DNA of 64,000 nucleotides from Styela clava (GCF_964204865.1 NC_135255.1:21605135-21669134), one strand, 5' to 3'; positions 1-11,945 are shown, counted from the stretch's first letter. Notes: generated from the letters alone by a model not told the origin. Numbers and translations are program-made.

Positions 1-365
1 GCACGACGCGTTGGCAGAATCTCATGGTCTAGTGAGAATGACGTCATCGGAAACACCGCGCTCATTAAAATTTTAATGAACGGTTATCAAAAATCTTGAA
101 CATGTTTATCATGATAAAAATATCCAAATAGATGTAAAAAATATTCTATCCTCAAAACTGTTATACAATGTATACACGTATACAATGAAAGATATCTAGA
201 AAATTACAAAAAATGCAAATTTCTGCTCTGGTGATCACATTCCCCATAAGAGCTAATGTTAAAAAAAAAATTTTTATAAGAGCTAATGTTAAAAAAAAAT
301 TTTTCACATCAATTTTCTTTTTGCGCGTAGGATGGGTTTTTAATGAATAAGGTCTATTAATGAAA
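1..365. other. AT-rich stretch with a short tandem repeat
   Basis: No coding exon was recognised here; it is probably intron of DRC7, whose first visible exon lies at 801. A unit of about 29 bp beginning ATAAGAGCTAATG and running into an A-run and T-run is present twice in tandem at about 246-304. Confidence 0.5.
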
Positions 366-641
366 TTGGCGGTGTTAGGAATACGCTCGCCACCGCACCT
401 CTGATTACCCTAACTGGGTTGTGCTGGTTTGAATCCCATGAGGGGGTTAATTATGTACGAGAGGATTGCTGGACTCCTTGCTGCCATAGAGTGGTCGCGT
501 AATCGCTCGTTATTGATTTCCTCCACCTACAAGTCCATCTGAAACAAATAACTGGCTAACTAATCTCATACCCGACATCGACTGGTACCCGTCTTTCCTC
601 TACCCTGGTATAAATATGTAAATCCTATTTATCGATTCTTG
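366..641 (+). repeat. tRNA-derived SINE copy
   Basis: The head (GGCGGTGTTAGGAATACG) is followed by a B-box-like GGTTTGAATCC, then a body with AACTGGCTAACTAATC and an end resembling GGTATAAATATGTAAATCC. The same order recurs at 11708-11945 and in reverse at 11314-11590 and 38320-38560, so this is a dispersed family. The tRNA origin is inferred from the A/B-box-like head. It lies in a DRC7 intron, 160 bp upstream of the exon at 801. Confidence 0.7.
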
Positions 642-800
642 AGAAGCTACGTTATTTGAAAGGGCCGTAATTTTTCTGATGTGGCATTTCCTACACAATT
701 TATTTCACCCTGGGTGACGTGGGGTAACCCCTCCCCTTTCTCGGCTATATTCAACTCAAATATCAGTCACATATTGATTTTATTCATTTTTTTTTTTCAG

Positions 801-3800
801 GAGTTGCTTATTCTCCCAGTTCAAGCAAATTTCTTGGGATTGAAAGTGTTTGGAATCATCTGAATTATTGGGCGAATATGCAGGAATGTTCTAATGGATG
901 CAAGGTAGTTTCCCTTTTTTTTTCAAAGTGAGAAAAGTTTGAAGTGAAACATATATATTGTTATATTACGCCGGTTGAAATTCACAATCGACTGCCGGCT
1001 TTTGGATCTGGCCATGACCATTCAAAATAAGAAGCAAAAAAATGTTTATATTGAATACAATATGTAAAATATTCAATCATAATATATTAGTTATGTCCCA
1101 ACCGCTGTTGTATTGGGTACCTTGAATATCACATCTCACTGAACTACAGTAATCTCACATTCACATTTATTCACCCAGTTCACTCATTCATTTATTTTCA
1201 GGATCTATCCTTCGAGCTCACAGACACCACCAAGTGGGAGTACATGTTTATCGGCAGCAAAGAACCGGGTTTAGAGATCCCAGATTTGGAGGATGAAATC
1301 GATGATTTTGATGACCTTGATGAGGAAGGAAAGGACGATGAGAAACATCTGGATATGCCAGCTTCCTGGGTCAAACGAATCGAGATTTCAGAGAGAGATT
1401 ATGATTCTAGGTTCGATTGGACTAATTTTTTTGGAAGCTCCCGTAGTATGTGCCCAAGATGGCGCACAACCTGAATATAGTACGTGTACCAGGTTAGGGT
1501 TCAGGTAGTGCGCCATTATGGTGCACATACATCCCGATGTGTGTGCTCCAGGAGTATGTGCACCAATATGGCGCACAACCTGAACATAGTATGTGTACAA
1601 GGTTAGGGTTCAGGTTGTGCGCCATCTTGGTGCACATACGTCGGAAGCCCTTTTTTGTGATCCGTTCTCATTCTGAACAAGGTTAAAGTAGCCTGGTTTA
1701 TAAGAAACTTCGGAGCCCCAGAAGTATGTGTACCAATATGGAGGTACCTAATTTTGTTCGCCTGCTTTACATCAGGTTGTGTAAAGAGACTGAAATCTAT
1801 GGGCAGGGGGTATATCTACTTGGCTAACACAGACAGTCCCCGAACTCAGAATAGAACTAAAATAAGGAAAATCTTAATTAAATTATGGCCTAACCCTAAC
1901 CTGGTACACATACTACGGGAGTACCGAAACTACTGTATACTGGTAGGACTGGACTGTCTTTTTGTTTGTCATTGCATACCCAATTTGGGTGTTTATATTT
2001 GAATTATTTTTATCGCATTGTATATTGTTTCCCGGGGCATCCTATTGCGGGGCTGTGAAGTTTGGGGGTCAGAGCATTCTCACCTTAAACTTTACCAAAC
2101 TAACAAAGAGTATCGGTGCGAAAGAAGAGCATGGCAGTTTCTCTATCAACGAATTTTCTTTGGTTGTGAGAACCTGCATCAGGCAATTTCGCCTTTTCTC
2201 ACACAAAGTCTGAATTTTTCAGGTGTCCTCAAGGCAAGAAGACAATTTTGTACAAGAAAGCAAAACTTGAGAAGTACGCTCCTTATCTACTGAAAGAAGG
2301 GTTGATTGAGAGATTGACAGTGTTCAATAATAATGAATGTAAGTCGATTTTCATTATGTTTCAGGTGGAAAAGCACCGTATATAACAATTATTAACGCTA
2401 CTTTTACAATACTCTTCCGCTTCGCGAGACAGAAATTACAACTAAATTGGTTGACATGGCGATCTTTGCCGTATTTCGGCGTCTCAGGCGAGAATGTAAT
2501 ATTTGGACATCGCCATTTTGTAAATCACTTTTATCTGCAAGAATTCAATCAATAAGTTTTCAATTTTCAAAAGATGGAAAAGATTGAAGCTATTACTTGT
2601 GTACCATTGATTTATTACTCTTGATTACTAACCAGATGAGAGGCTGTGAATTGCCTTATAAACAAACTGGGTTATCAGCTTTGCTATCTGCATGTCTAAA
2701 TATAAAAATCTTATCCTGATGGAATATAATTGGACTGAAAATCTAACCACTTAGCCATCATACTTATGTACCTTTCTCTTGTACTCAGAATTAATTAAGC
2801 TTCCTGTGCTTTTGGGGAATAAATTGGGTGCCAATCAGAGGGGTATCCAGTAATTTTCAATGGGTGGTTCTGAAATCTCTAATTGCCAACTTAGTTTGCC
2901 ATAACAGCTAGCAGGTCCAGAAAACTTGGGGTTTAAAGATCTCCAAAGTTTAAAAAGCATTTTAAGCTTCGAAAAAAATCCTTGTGCATGATACAGCCAA
3001 ACTGGAAAGCTTGCGGTAGTATTGAGGCATGGTAGCTCTTCACATCTCAGTGGATAGTCTCGCAGAACTTTGCTCTGAGTGAGAATTGTATAAAATTTTA
3101 TTGTCACTCCATCTAGTGACAGACCTACAAAGGGTTGAAGAGCGTTTCGCAAATCGCGAAGACAAGCTCAAACAACGCAAGGAGGAAGGTGGCATCATCA
3201 CAGAAGAATTTGTTGAAGGACGCCCAAGGTCATTATGCGAACATACATTCAAAGCAAAGTCACCAAACCCTGAATCAGAGAGAGTCATGATCTTTTATCA
3301 TAGTGCAAGGTAAGAGTGATTATCTATACAAATTGCATATTTTGAACCCTTAATCACAAGTAAATCATCCCTTCAAAAGTCAAGTCCATGCATCTGTAAA
3401 CAAATATTTGGCCAACTAATCCCATAGGTGTCGCTGCTTGAAGACCTAACAAGGTCCCTCACGACTCCTGTCACACAAGTAACATTACTAGTATATTTAT
3501 TCCCTGTATCAATTTTTTGTGCGTTTGTTGTTTTTGTGACAACGAATAAATGATTGACTGGTAACCAGACTAGAGGCCGTGGTTCGCCTCGTGATTAAGC
3601 CGTATCATTATCTTTCTCATCCCCGGGATAAATATTTAAATCTCTTCCTAAGAGTTGCGGGTTTTCTTAAGCAAGGTTCCGAGCCCTTAACAGAAAATTG
3701 AAAGGGTACTAATAGAACAGTTGCATGTTAGATCAAAGCCCTCAACTAAAGGTGAGAAGACTTCTGATAGAAGAATTGCAAGTTGCCACCAACACATTAA

Positions 3801-6800
3801 GAGCTAGCTATATACGAGTTCTCAACTCTCAATACGAGGTTTTTCTTTATAAAGTGATAAAAAAAGCAATGTTCACTCAGATTGAAACTGCCTGGCAATG
3901 ACGCCTCAATATATTATAATCCAAATATTGTTTAATTTTTTACCATAGCCCAGGGCACAGACCGTACATTTTAAATACAAGTTTGCTTAAACAAGAATTA
4001 GATGTCGGACACGGGAACGTAGTATGTGTACCAGGTTAGGGTTAGGCAATAATTTCAGGTACAAATACTACGGGAGTCACTTGGTTAGTCCCCGAACTCG
4101 TAATAGAACTAAAATGGAGAAAATTGGAATAAAATTATGATTCAACCCTAACCTGGTACACATACTATGTTCAGGTGCCCGCCATCTTGTTTCACATACT
4201 TTGAAAGTACCGTGGAAAGTACCTCATCGTATTTTTAGAGTTGACGGTTTATCTAAAAGAGAAGAAACTCCAGCAGAAATGAAAGAATATTATGAAAACA
4301 GGGAAGATTTCTTGTATTTCCGACACATTATTTTTGGGAAAAGAGTTAAAAAACTAGCACCAGCTGTTGCAGAGGGACCTCCAAGGCCTATACTGGTAAA
4401 TCAAATCGGTACTCCTGTAGTATGTGCACCAAGATGGCACACAACCTGATAACCCTAACCTGGTACACATACTATGTTTAAGTTGTGCGCCATCTTGGTG
4501 CACATACTACGAGAGCACCGTTGAATCAGGGAAGAGAATTTTAATACAGGGTTGTCAGGGAGTGTGTAACAGTGTAAGCACACACAACCATATTGCTGTT
4601 AAGCCCCTCATTCATATTTGAACAAAACACATTCCAGATAAAGAAACTAACAGTTAATGCTTGTATCTCTGTAATATCGTACACATGAGAAGTAAAAGAA
4701 ACTTAAAAGTCATCTTCAGACATGAATTGGCCTTCAGGGTTAAAGGTCACTACTATATTACAAGGCTGCCACAAAAAAAAACATAAATTTGTTAACAGAC
4801 AGATGTTCAAGTTCAAACAAAACCAAATAGTTTACTCTATATTTACAGGAGTAATTAAAAAATTTATGGGTTCCATGTTGTTTGGGACACCCTGTGTTTA
4901 TGTTTGTAGAGAAAAAAGGTTTTTAAAAAAAGGGTCCGACCACAATTCCTAAGATTGTTAAACATGCTTTCATCCTGGTTTTACCACACATGTATTGTGT
5001 TTGTGCAAATTAGTTCAGCGGTTCTCAACCTTTTTTTGGCCTATTTTTTTGTTGCGCAAAAATTATGTGGCTCATTAGCTTTTTCATGCTAGGAAAAACT
5101 ATAAAAAAAACAAAAAAAAATTTCAGCAAAAATAGACACTTCAATAATAATTAGGAAAAAATTACCACCTTGTAGCTTCATCATTCATTGCTACTGCCAT
5201 TAATATTATTTCTACTTTCTTTCCCCAATTATATTTATTAGAAAATCCTATTTATTTATTTTATTTTCCTCCACAGAGGATTTCAGAATATTTCCATCGC
5301 AACAAGGACATCTTGGCGAACGCAGACATCGCAGAAAGAATTTTCATTTTATCCGAAGACAAAATCCAGCTATCTTTTCATCGTGAGAACGAGAATATAA
5401 CAATGTCGACTCGCGAATTTTTTAAACCCCCCAACGCAGAAGAAAAAACTGGGAATCTACAGTGGACACCAGATATGACAGCTACCTTCCAGGTAAAAAC
5501 AATTCTACTATGTAAATTCTTTTTTTACATTTCAAATGGGGGCTTTCCGATCCCCCAAAATCCAATCTGGCTCTGCCCCCGTTCTGTAATATGTAGTGCT
5601 GTAAGTGTCGCAGCCTGAAGACCTCTTGAGGTCCCTCGCGACTCCTGTCACACAATTTGAGTTAGTTTTCACTTGTATTTGTAATATTTTTTCTATAATA
5701 CGTTTAAATTGTGTTGACGAATAAATGATGAATGATTGATTGATAGTAAGAATGAAGATAACTTTACCAAGTTAGAGAGAGAAAAAAGTTTGTTGCCACA
5801 AAACACAGTCAACACTATTGTAAACATAATACAATAACAAAAATATTGAGTTGCTACCCCTAAGAAATTATCTTGGATTGAGAAATTTTTAAATTACTGT
5901 AAAACTACTGCGCTCACTGTAAGAAAATTGTGAGTGCGAAGGTGCCTCGCAGATTTCGCAAATAAAAGTGGGCGCATGTTCACTAAACGCTGTAAGTACC
6001 TCTAGTTGACGTTGCACAAACATTTTTGCATATGTCATTCCTAACCCCCACCTGACTATGTCATCCAAAAACCACTTCACTACGGCATCACAATCACGTA
6101 ATAGAGCTTGCCAAAGCAAAGCTACGATCGCCCGAAATAACATTTCCGAGATCTCTCTCATATTGGGATCGCTACAATAAGAGACATAGCTTGCTTGATT
6201 TCGGGTGATCGTCTATTTGCCCTATCTTGTTATTGTGACGCTGTAGCGACATAATTTTTGGATGACGTAGTCAGGTGGGGGTTAGGAAGGACATATGCAA
6301 AAATATTTGTCCCACGCCAACTAGAGGTACTTACAGCGTTTAGTGAACATGAACTCACTTTTATTTGCGAAAACTGCGGGGCACCTTTGCACTCACGATT
6401 TTCCAACTGATTGACAGCGTTTAGAGAACCTGCCCAAAGAAGTTTTTTGTTTTTTAATAGTAACACTGAGCTACTACCGGTAAATCATGTATTCCTGACC
6501 TCAACTGGATAATTACTGATATTCTCATTTTGAGCATTGTCGTTTTTTTCTTTTAAGGGAGCTTCGCACAAAAGATCCAACGACTAAGCCATGTTAATAT
6601 TGTCATTCCTTTCAGATCGACACTCACGCTTCTCCTTCAAAACACTTGGCCGTGTATGATCAACTGGTGGAACTAATACAATTGGAGCAAAAAAGCATTC
6701 AGGTGAGGCTTCTATTTATTCTCCAGTTGTAATGAGAAGACTGGTATCTTCATTGTGTGGTGTAGGTCAGCAGTTCCCAACCGATGGCCGACAGAGCAGT

Positions 6801-9800
6801 TGAAGGGTGGCTAGGCGGAAATCTGATTTTACTTTCCCTCTGTAAACTATCCCTTCTTCCTAGTTTCAATACTTGATAAGGTTATTTCACTGTATTTTCA
6901 CTTTGTTGAGCATGAACTGTTTGAAAATAATTGGATCTGGAATCTACTTATCATAATAACGCTATAAATACCACTGGAATGATAAAAAGGGGTGAGTGCT
7001 AAAAACACCTGGAAGGTGGCCACAAGCCATAAAAGGTTTGAAACCACTGGCGTGGATATTCATCACATAATTCATAGAATTCATGAATCTTGATATTAGC
7101 CTCCAATTAATAAGTTTTACCCCTTGTAAACCCTCAAAAATCGATAACAGTCGATCTATCTAATGCCTTACTTCTTTATAGCTGACTTTTATAATACCCT
7201 TTATATTTAAAGCTTGTTCGAGCATCTGAGGAGGAAGTACGTGAAATTCTGCTTGACAGACAGCGGGAAGAGATGGCTCATGAGTTGTCTATATCAGTCT
7301 ACGACACAGAACGAAACGAGAAAGCTAAGAAACATAGAAAGGAATTGGTGAGTTGTTAATTAGCTTATATTTATGTCTTTTATGAACTTACTTGTTTTTT
7401 GCGCCTTTCTTTTTCCTTAACTGTGTTGACTTCAATTGTTATAGTCAAGTCATGGGGGGTCATCACTTAATAGGACCTCACAGATTTATAGTAATCCAAT
7501 TTCATTTTGTTATTTTTTAAGTGTTCGCCTTGACACTTTGGTAGCCTCACAAAAATTTGTCATGAGGTTCACAAATTGCCCACCCCTGCCCTAACAGATA
7601 GGCCATTACTCCCCGTTGAGCCACTATACTTATAGAGGGACAGATAACTTTTCAATTCACCTTCTTGGTACCTCTGTACTAATTTATGGGTGCGATATTC
7701 TAGCAGTTAATGCATTACACTTAACTATGATTCTATCCCCACTGTGGTAATTTACATTGCATATTTAATTTTATCTGTTTACTGGAGACAGTAATATATA
7801 TACTGAGTCATACTTGGTATACTTTTCATCTGTGAGTCATGTTTTGTTGGTGCTTCATCATTTCCTTGTGTACTGCTTCAAGGTGCTGCTAACGTTTAAG
7901 TGAATTGAAGTGTCTGTGATACTTATGGATTTGTTTGTGAAGTTATAAACTAAACTTAACAACTTACAATAACACCAGCACACCCAGGGTCAAATAAGTT
8001 TGGAAAGCAATGCCGAGACAGAGAGATTCTAGTTCTTTCAAATAAAAGTAATTAAATAAAAGTATTCTTAGATATATGGTGTTAGTATTTTCCATCTTGT
8101 TGTCATGTAAATATCGCCTTTCTCTTAACTAATGGACCAATTGACAAACAGAAGTTTTCAGTGGACAAAGAATGTATTTTTCGCTAGTATACTACTAATT
8201 GTATTTATTTTAAAAATTTCTGTGAAATTCGTTTTTTGTGTGTGACTGTGATGACATCACCATAAATAAAAAAATTGCGCTACTTGTGGCGGTCCCGCAT
8301 TCGCTTCAGCGATTTTATGGTCCGCCAAAGTCGTGAGCACAGGGTACCGTGGACTCTGTGACATACTGTATACCCGTACTACTTTGTGTTCATATATATA
8401 CCAATCGCTCGCCTTTGCAGAGCCTCGTTCAGAGCGAAATGTGTGGATAAAATATTTCCCTTTTTCCAACCAGGAAATCCAAGCCCAAGAAGAGAAACTC
8501 AGACGTCAAGAGATGGAGATGGATTATCTTGCACCGTTCCTGGCCCAGATTGGTAACCCAGACAAAATCACGAAGACTCAAGCGTTTAAGTTGAAAGAAG
8601 ATTGCATGGCCGACTTGAAACAGAGATTGATTGATAAAGCTAACTTGATACAACTTAGATTCGAAAAGGTAATGAGTTCAATGCATGATTTATTTAGAGG
8701 TGGGAATTCATGGAGATATTTGTGCGACTTGAGGATGAAAACTTAAACTTTGACCTCTGGGTTTCGTTGTAAATTGAAGCTAAATATGAAGCCTGACCCG
8801 AAATTCGGGTCGGATCAAGCCTGAAATGTCAATCATTACTTTTCTACCGATGTTTTTTTTTTAAATATATATATATATTTATAAAAAATTTATACTAAAA
8901 CCATGTGTGGAATTCAAAGAACTCCTAAATAAAATATGAAGTTTAGGGTTTGCTTCGGGCTCGGGCCTGTAAATCCAGTTAATTAGTCGGGCTTTGGGCT
9001 GGATCGGGCTGGAATAATTGGGCCCGATCTTACCTTTATTTTGCACGCAATTAGGAGTTGAGCTTGTTATTCCATATTAAAGGTATTTTGTTTTAGAGGT
9101 ATTTTTCTTACATTGAACATTCCCCTAAAATTTCAAACACCCTCTCTAATTTTGAAGTGTGACCTCTCACTTCGATTGTATTTGAATATCCATAAAGTTG
9201 ATTATGATCAGCCAAATATAGGGTACTCCCGAAGTATGTGAACCAAGATGGCGGACACCGTAATGTATTATGTGTACCAGGTTAGGGTTAGGCCATGATT
9301 TTATTCCAACTTTTCTTATTCTAGTTTTATTACGAGTTCGGGGACTAACCAAGTGACTCCCGTAGTATTTGTACCTGAAATTATGGCTAACCAGGTACAC
9401 ATACTACGTTTCGGTGTCCGCCATCTTGCTTCAAATACTTCGGGAGTACCAAATATAGAACACAATTTTAAAAGGCAGAAATAGTTTTATCACTAAAAAC
9501 TGAATATCTTCAACCCCCCAAATTTGGAATGACCCCTGAAGTGAAAAGCTGGGGAACATACTGCGAAGATAGAATGACAACGGTGTTGCCATGTGTTTTC
9601 ACAATACTTCAACTGTTGTGCATCTAACACTGACATAGACAAACTAGGGCTCGTTGGGTACTACAATCTGGCCCATCTGATGCGACAACAATCAAACTAA
9701 AACCAAATTTTTATGTTTAAGCTATAAGATACCTCTAAGAATTTGTTGAGATAGCGATAAGATTTAGTTTTGGCACGAAGCTTACTTTTGCTTTTGTAAC

Positions 9801-11072
9801 ACTGTGAATATTGTTCATAAAATGTCACTTTTTACATCACACTTTACATGGCCCGCCAGTCTAGGTGGGCAAAATTTTTGGCCCTTGGCCCCAAAACCTT
9901 GCTCACTCTTGCTCTAACCCGTTCATTACACCAAAACTTTTTTCCATCCACAGGAGACCGGTGAACTCCATCGCAGACAACAGGATTATCAGCAGAAACA
10001 GGTTACCATGACGAAAGAAGATGAGGAAGAATATTTTAACTTCTGCTCAGAGGCTATGTTCAGAATTCACATCTTGGAGCTCAGGCTTAACAGGTAATGA
10101 ATATAATTTGACATGGAGAAAAAAGTTGATAAGAAGATGAAAAGAAGATGAATGAAATACAACTCTAGTCTGGTTACTAGTTCATGTCGGGTGTTGGAAT
10201 ATTATTCAGAATTCACATCTTAAAGCTTAACAAGTAAGAATAGGATTTTCAAAGAGAGAGAGTGGTACAAATGAATTACCATTGATGTGTTCCATACACC
10301 GTATTCAGACCGTAGACAACACCCACCAAAAAAAAAATGAAAGTCAAAAAAGGAAATTTGAGACAAATTTTACCTCTAAATTACCCCTAAAAAGGGGTAA
10401 ATAGGCCATCACACTCACTATCTTGAGCTCTAACTTGTCTTTGGTTTAACGACCGCCTTATAACCATCGTGGATTGGTAATCGAATGAGAGGCCATGGTT
10501 CGCCATTTCGGTTAGATGTTAGAAAAAATGAAAATTCCAAGCCACAATAACAGAATTACGCATGTTTATTACTTATCGATTTTATTGGTAAATATGTTGA
10601 TAGGTGTTTGTCTGTCTGTTAGATGCACACGATATCTCACGAAAGCAATATAGAATCTGCTCCAGATTTTGCATGTGCATTCATCATATGTTGGACCAGA
10701 AGTCTATTGATTTTGGATGAATTATGGCGTATAATTATCGAGTTATTAATTAATTAGTGATGGGACACAAAGTGTCACTATAGAGTACGAGCGCTTTTTT
10801 GGGAGATCCCCTTACTTTCAATCGATAAGTCTTCGGTCTCACCGATATTCTCGTTTTACTTATTGATGACATATATGAACTGGTCACTGGATAAGAGGCC
10901 GTTGTTCGTCATATGATTAAGCGTCTTATTAGCCCGGGAAAATATGCAAATCCTATCCTTCAGCTCAAATGCACCTTTTCTCTTCTACAGGCACAAACAG
11001 ATGGCTCCACACAAATACATGCAACTCGAGTCAAGACTGAGAGGAGATCAGAGACTATCAGGATTCTTTTAA
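801..11072 (+). CDS. DRC7: Dynein regulatory complex subunit 7 (CCDC135/lobo), 3' part, 11 exons
   Basis: DRC7 is a subunit of the nexin-dynein regulatory complex that links axonemal doublets and controls dynein in motile cilia and sperm flagella. Exons: 801-904, 1202-1410, 2223-2338, 3117-3309 (or from 3123), 4239-4395, 5277-5492, 6616-6702, 7213-7347, 8474-8668, 9954-10093, 10991-11072. Phases agree at every junction and give about 477 residues, roughly the C-terminal 55% of the ~870-residue family length. Recognisable pieces are SVWNHLNYWANMQ in the first exon, RCPQGKKTILYKKAKLEKYA in the third, charged coiled-coil stretches (exons 4-10), and a conserved end with APHKYMQLESRLR. The N-terminal half lies left of the window. 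The exon 2 donor reads GTTCGA, a weak site, with a foldback MITE starting 24 bp after it. The exon 4 acceptor is ambiguous by 6 bp. Identity is from remembered family sequence, not a search. Confidence 0.88.
1434..1645. repeat. Two short foldback MITEs side by side
   Basis: Two palindromic units of about 100 bp lie in the second visible DRC7 intron. Each has arms with AGTATGTGCACCAAGATGG and its complement around a CCAGGTTAGGGTTCAGG centre. The first starts 24 bp after the exon 2 donor. They belong to the short subfamily also seen at 4408, 17059 and 22238. Confidence 0.75.
1712..1929 (+). repeat. Foldback-MITE relative, chimeric subfamily
   Basis: The right part matches the common MITE (CCCTAACCTGGTACACATAC then ACGGGAGTACC). 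The left part is different: CAGAAGTATGTGTACCAATA, then TTGTTCGCCTGCTTTACATC and GGCTAACACAGACAG. The same left part occurs at 45313-45528 (reverse) and 63681-63880, and truncated at 50194-50308. Confidence 0.7.
2850..3010. repeat. Dispersed repeat with 'ATTGCCAACTTAG' core
   Basis: A diverged copy of a repeat (ATTGCCAAGTTAGACCGTAAC, then GTTTCAAGC and TATGTATGATACAG) that also occurs near 17975, 19590, 22385, 31690 and 44040, often beside G-runs. It lies in a DRC7 intron. Confidence 0.5.
3428..3556 (+). repeat. Dispersed repeat resembling a LINE or SINE 3' tail
   Basis: It matches 5604-5750 in GTGTCGC..GAAGACCT..GGTCCCTC.CGACTCCTGTCACACAA and in the end TGACGAATAAATGATTGA. A looser third copy ends near 38036 with AAAATTGATTGAT. 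The short ATTG/GATT tail suggests a retroelement 3' end. It is followed directly by a SINE 3' part (3557-3650). Confidence 0.5.
4005..4212 (+). repeat. Foldback MITE, long subfamily, 5'-truncated
   Basis: It contains AGTATGTGTACCAGGTTAGG, then CGAACTCGTAATAGAACTAA, then the complementary arm CCTAACCTGGTACACATACT. The left outer arm is missing. It ends only about 27 bp before the DRC7 exon at 4239, so it overlaps the usual branch-point zone. Confidence 0.7.
4408..4519. repeat. Foldback MITE, short subfamily
   Basis: A palindrome running from GGTACTCCTGTAGTATGTGC to its complement ending GAGAGCACC. It starts 12 bp after the donor of the DRC7 exon ending at 4395. Flanks give only a weak target-site match (ATCAAATC / GTTGAATC). 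Confidence 0.75.
5016..5160 (+). repeat. hAT-like element, left end
   Basis: It begins CAGCGGTTCTCAACC, the consensus end of many hAT/Charlie non-autonomous elements in this window, followed by a wording seen in other copies (TGGCCTATTTT, ATGTGGCTC). I could not fix a right end. Confidence 0.45.
5604..5750 (+). repeat. Dispersed repeat resembling a LINE or SINE 3' tail
   Basis: Second copy of the repeat described at 3428-3556, with the same CGACTCCTGTCACACAA and the tail GACGAATAAATGATGAATGA. Confidence 0.5.
5919..6407. repeat. Large foldback element (about 490 bp)
   Basis: Arms are long imperfect inverted repeats: the left has CACTAAACGCTGTAAGTACC and CATTCCTAACCCCCACCTGA, the right has their complements (GGTGGGGGTTAGGAA, GGTACTTACAGCGTTTAG). 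Related elements lie at 13597-14060 and 39236-39865. It sits in the DRC7 intron between exons 5277-5492 and 6616-6702. Confidence 0.75.
6768..7049. repeat. hAT-like non-autonomous element
   Basis: The ends are CAGCAGTTCCCAACC and its near complement GGTTTGAAACCACTG. Flanking octamers GTGTAGGT / GCGTGGAT are a degraded 8-bp target duplication. Located in a DRC7 intron; no coding capacity. Confidence 0.6.
7348..8473. other. DRC7 intron without recognised element
   Basis: An intron of 1126 bp between the exons ending at 7347 and starting at 8474. I see no second gene in it. An open frame (8333-8473) running into the exon is intron sequence, since the acceptor at 8471-8473 matches the family reading frame. 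Confidence 0.5.
9222..9450. repeat. Foldback MITE, long subfamily, complete with 8-bp TSD
   Basis: A complete 229-bp palindromic element with ends GGTACTCCCGAAGTATGTG and TACTTCGGGAGTACC. It is flanked by a perfect 8-bp direct repeat AAATATAG (9214-9221 and 9451-9458). This copy best shows the insertion signature of the family: 8-bp duplication, hAT-like in length. It contains GTTAGGGTTAGG and its complement. Confidence 0.88.
9625..9915. repeat. hAT-like element, degraded
   Basis: It shares wording with the element at 56643-56920: CTGGCCC, then CAATCAAACTAAAA, AATTTGTTGAG and TTTAGTTTTGGCACGA. Probably the same family in a DRC7 intron, with eroded ends. Confidence 0.5.
10600..10856 (+). repeat. 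Dispersed repeat, inverse copy at 29925-30130
   Basis: It shares with the reverse complement of 29925-30130 the segments CTGTTAGATG, GATATCTCACGAA, GCATGTGCAT and GATAAGTCTTCGGTCTC. No coding capacity seen. Confidence 0.55.
10868..10960 (+). repeat. SINE 3' part
   Basis: AACTGGTCACTGGATAAGAG, GATTAAGCGTCTTATTAGCC and AAATATGCAAATCC match the 3' half of the tRNA-derived SINE. It lies about 30 bp upstream of the acceptor of the last DRC7 exon (10991). Confidence 0.55.
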
Positions 11073-11127
11073 ATAAACTTTATTCTGTGTATAGTATAGT
11101 TGATATAAATTTGTGTAAATGTTTTCA

Positions 11128-11133
11128 AATAAA
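11128..11133 (+). terminator. DRC7 poly(A) signal
   Basis: AATAAA 56 bp after the DRC7 stop codon. Confidence 0.6.
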
Positions 11134-11313
11134 GAAATATATAGAATATAATATAGATTCAGATTCGGATATCTGTTTTTGTTGAACAAAAAAAGAATCA
11201 GTGCGTGAACTTAATGCTTCAGTGAGCTCGCAGACAACAAAGAAATTGATGACTTGGTGTCTTAGAATATCGATAAAAACTACATGGGGAAATCCATGCA
11301 GCAACAGTGGATA

Positions 11314-11590
11314 GGATAGGATTTACATATTTATCCCGGGGGAGAGAAAAACCGATAATACGGCTTAAACATATGGCGAACCACGGCCTCTCGTTCGGTT
11401 ACCATTCCATGTCAGGTATGGGATTAGTTAGTTATTTTGGGAGCATGGACTTGATGGTGGTGGTCCTCTCGCACATACCGTAACTATCCCTGCCTGGGAT
11501 TCGAACCTGCGAATCCACGCTGAGTAATTAGAGGTGCGGTGGCGAGCGTATTCCTAACGCTTAGCACGATGAGCCACACCGCCGACTAGG
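11314..11590 (-). repeat. tRNA-derived SINE, reverse copy
   Basis: Reverse orientation. It contains GGGATTCGAACC (B box complement) and GGTGCGGTGGCGAGCGTATT, and a body with CCATATGGCGAACCACGG-type wording. Together with the forward copy at 11708-11945 it forms an inverted SINE pair downstream of DRC7. Confidence 0.7.
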
Positions 11591-11707
11591 AATACGTCAA
11601 TATCATATAAATATATGCGATTAATTGGAGTGGTATGTTTCAAACTACTGTTCTTTTCTATCTGCCTTTGTGATAGTGGATCCATATTTCCTGAGTTCAA
11701 GGACATA

Positions 11708-11945
11708 GCGGTGGTGTGGCGCATCCTGCTAAGCGTTAGGAATACGCTTGCCACAGAATCTCTGATTACCCCGCGTGAGTTCGAAACCTGTGGGGAATCA
11801 TTTTGTGCGGGAGAATTACTGGAATCCTAGGTTGGTTCATGTGATTGCTGGTCACTTACGGTCCATGCATCTCAAAACAAAATAACTGGCTAAATAATCA
11901 CATGTCCGACATGGACTGGTAGTCGGACGTGAGGCCGAGGTATTA
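11708..11945 (+). repeat. tRNA-derived SINE, forward copy
   Basis: GCGGTGGTGTGGCGCATCC carries the A-box-like part, then AGCGTTAGGAATACGC and the B-box-like GAGTTCGAAACC. The body includes AACTGGCTAAATAATC. One of the clearest heads of the family in the window. Confidence 0.7.

Noticed and set aside
9286..9400. TTAGGGTTAGG motifs as possible interstitial telomere
   Set aside because: At most two units per site and always embedded in the MITE arms.
11450..11590. tRNA-like sequence with B box GGTTCGAATCC
   Set aside because: It is the head of a dispersed SINE repeated several times in the window, not a free-standing tRNA gene with a cloverleaf and terminator.
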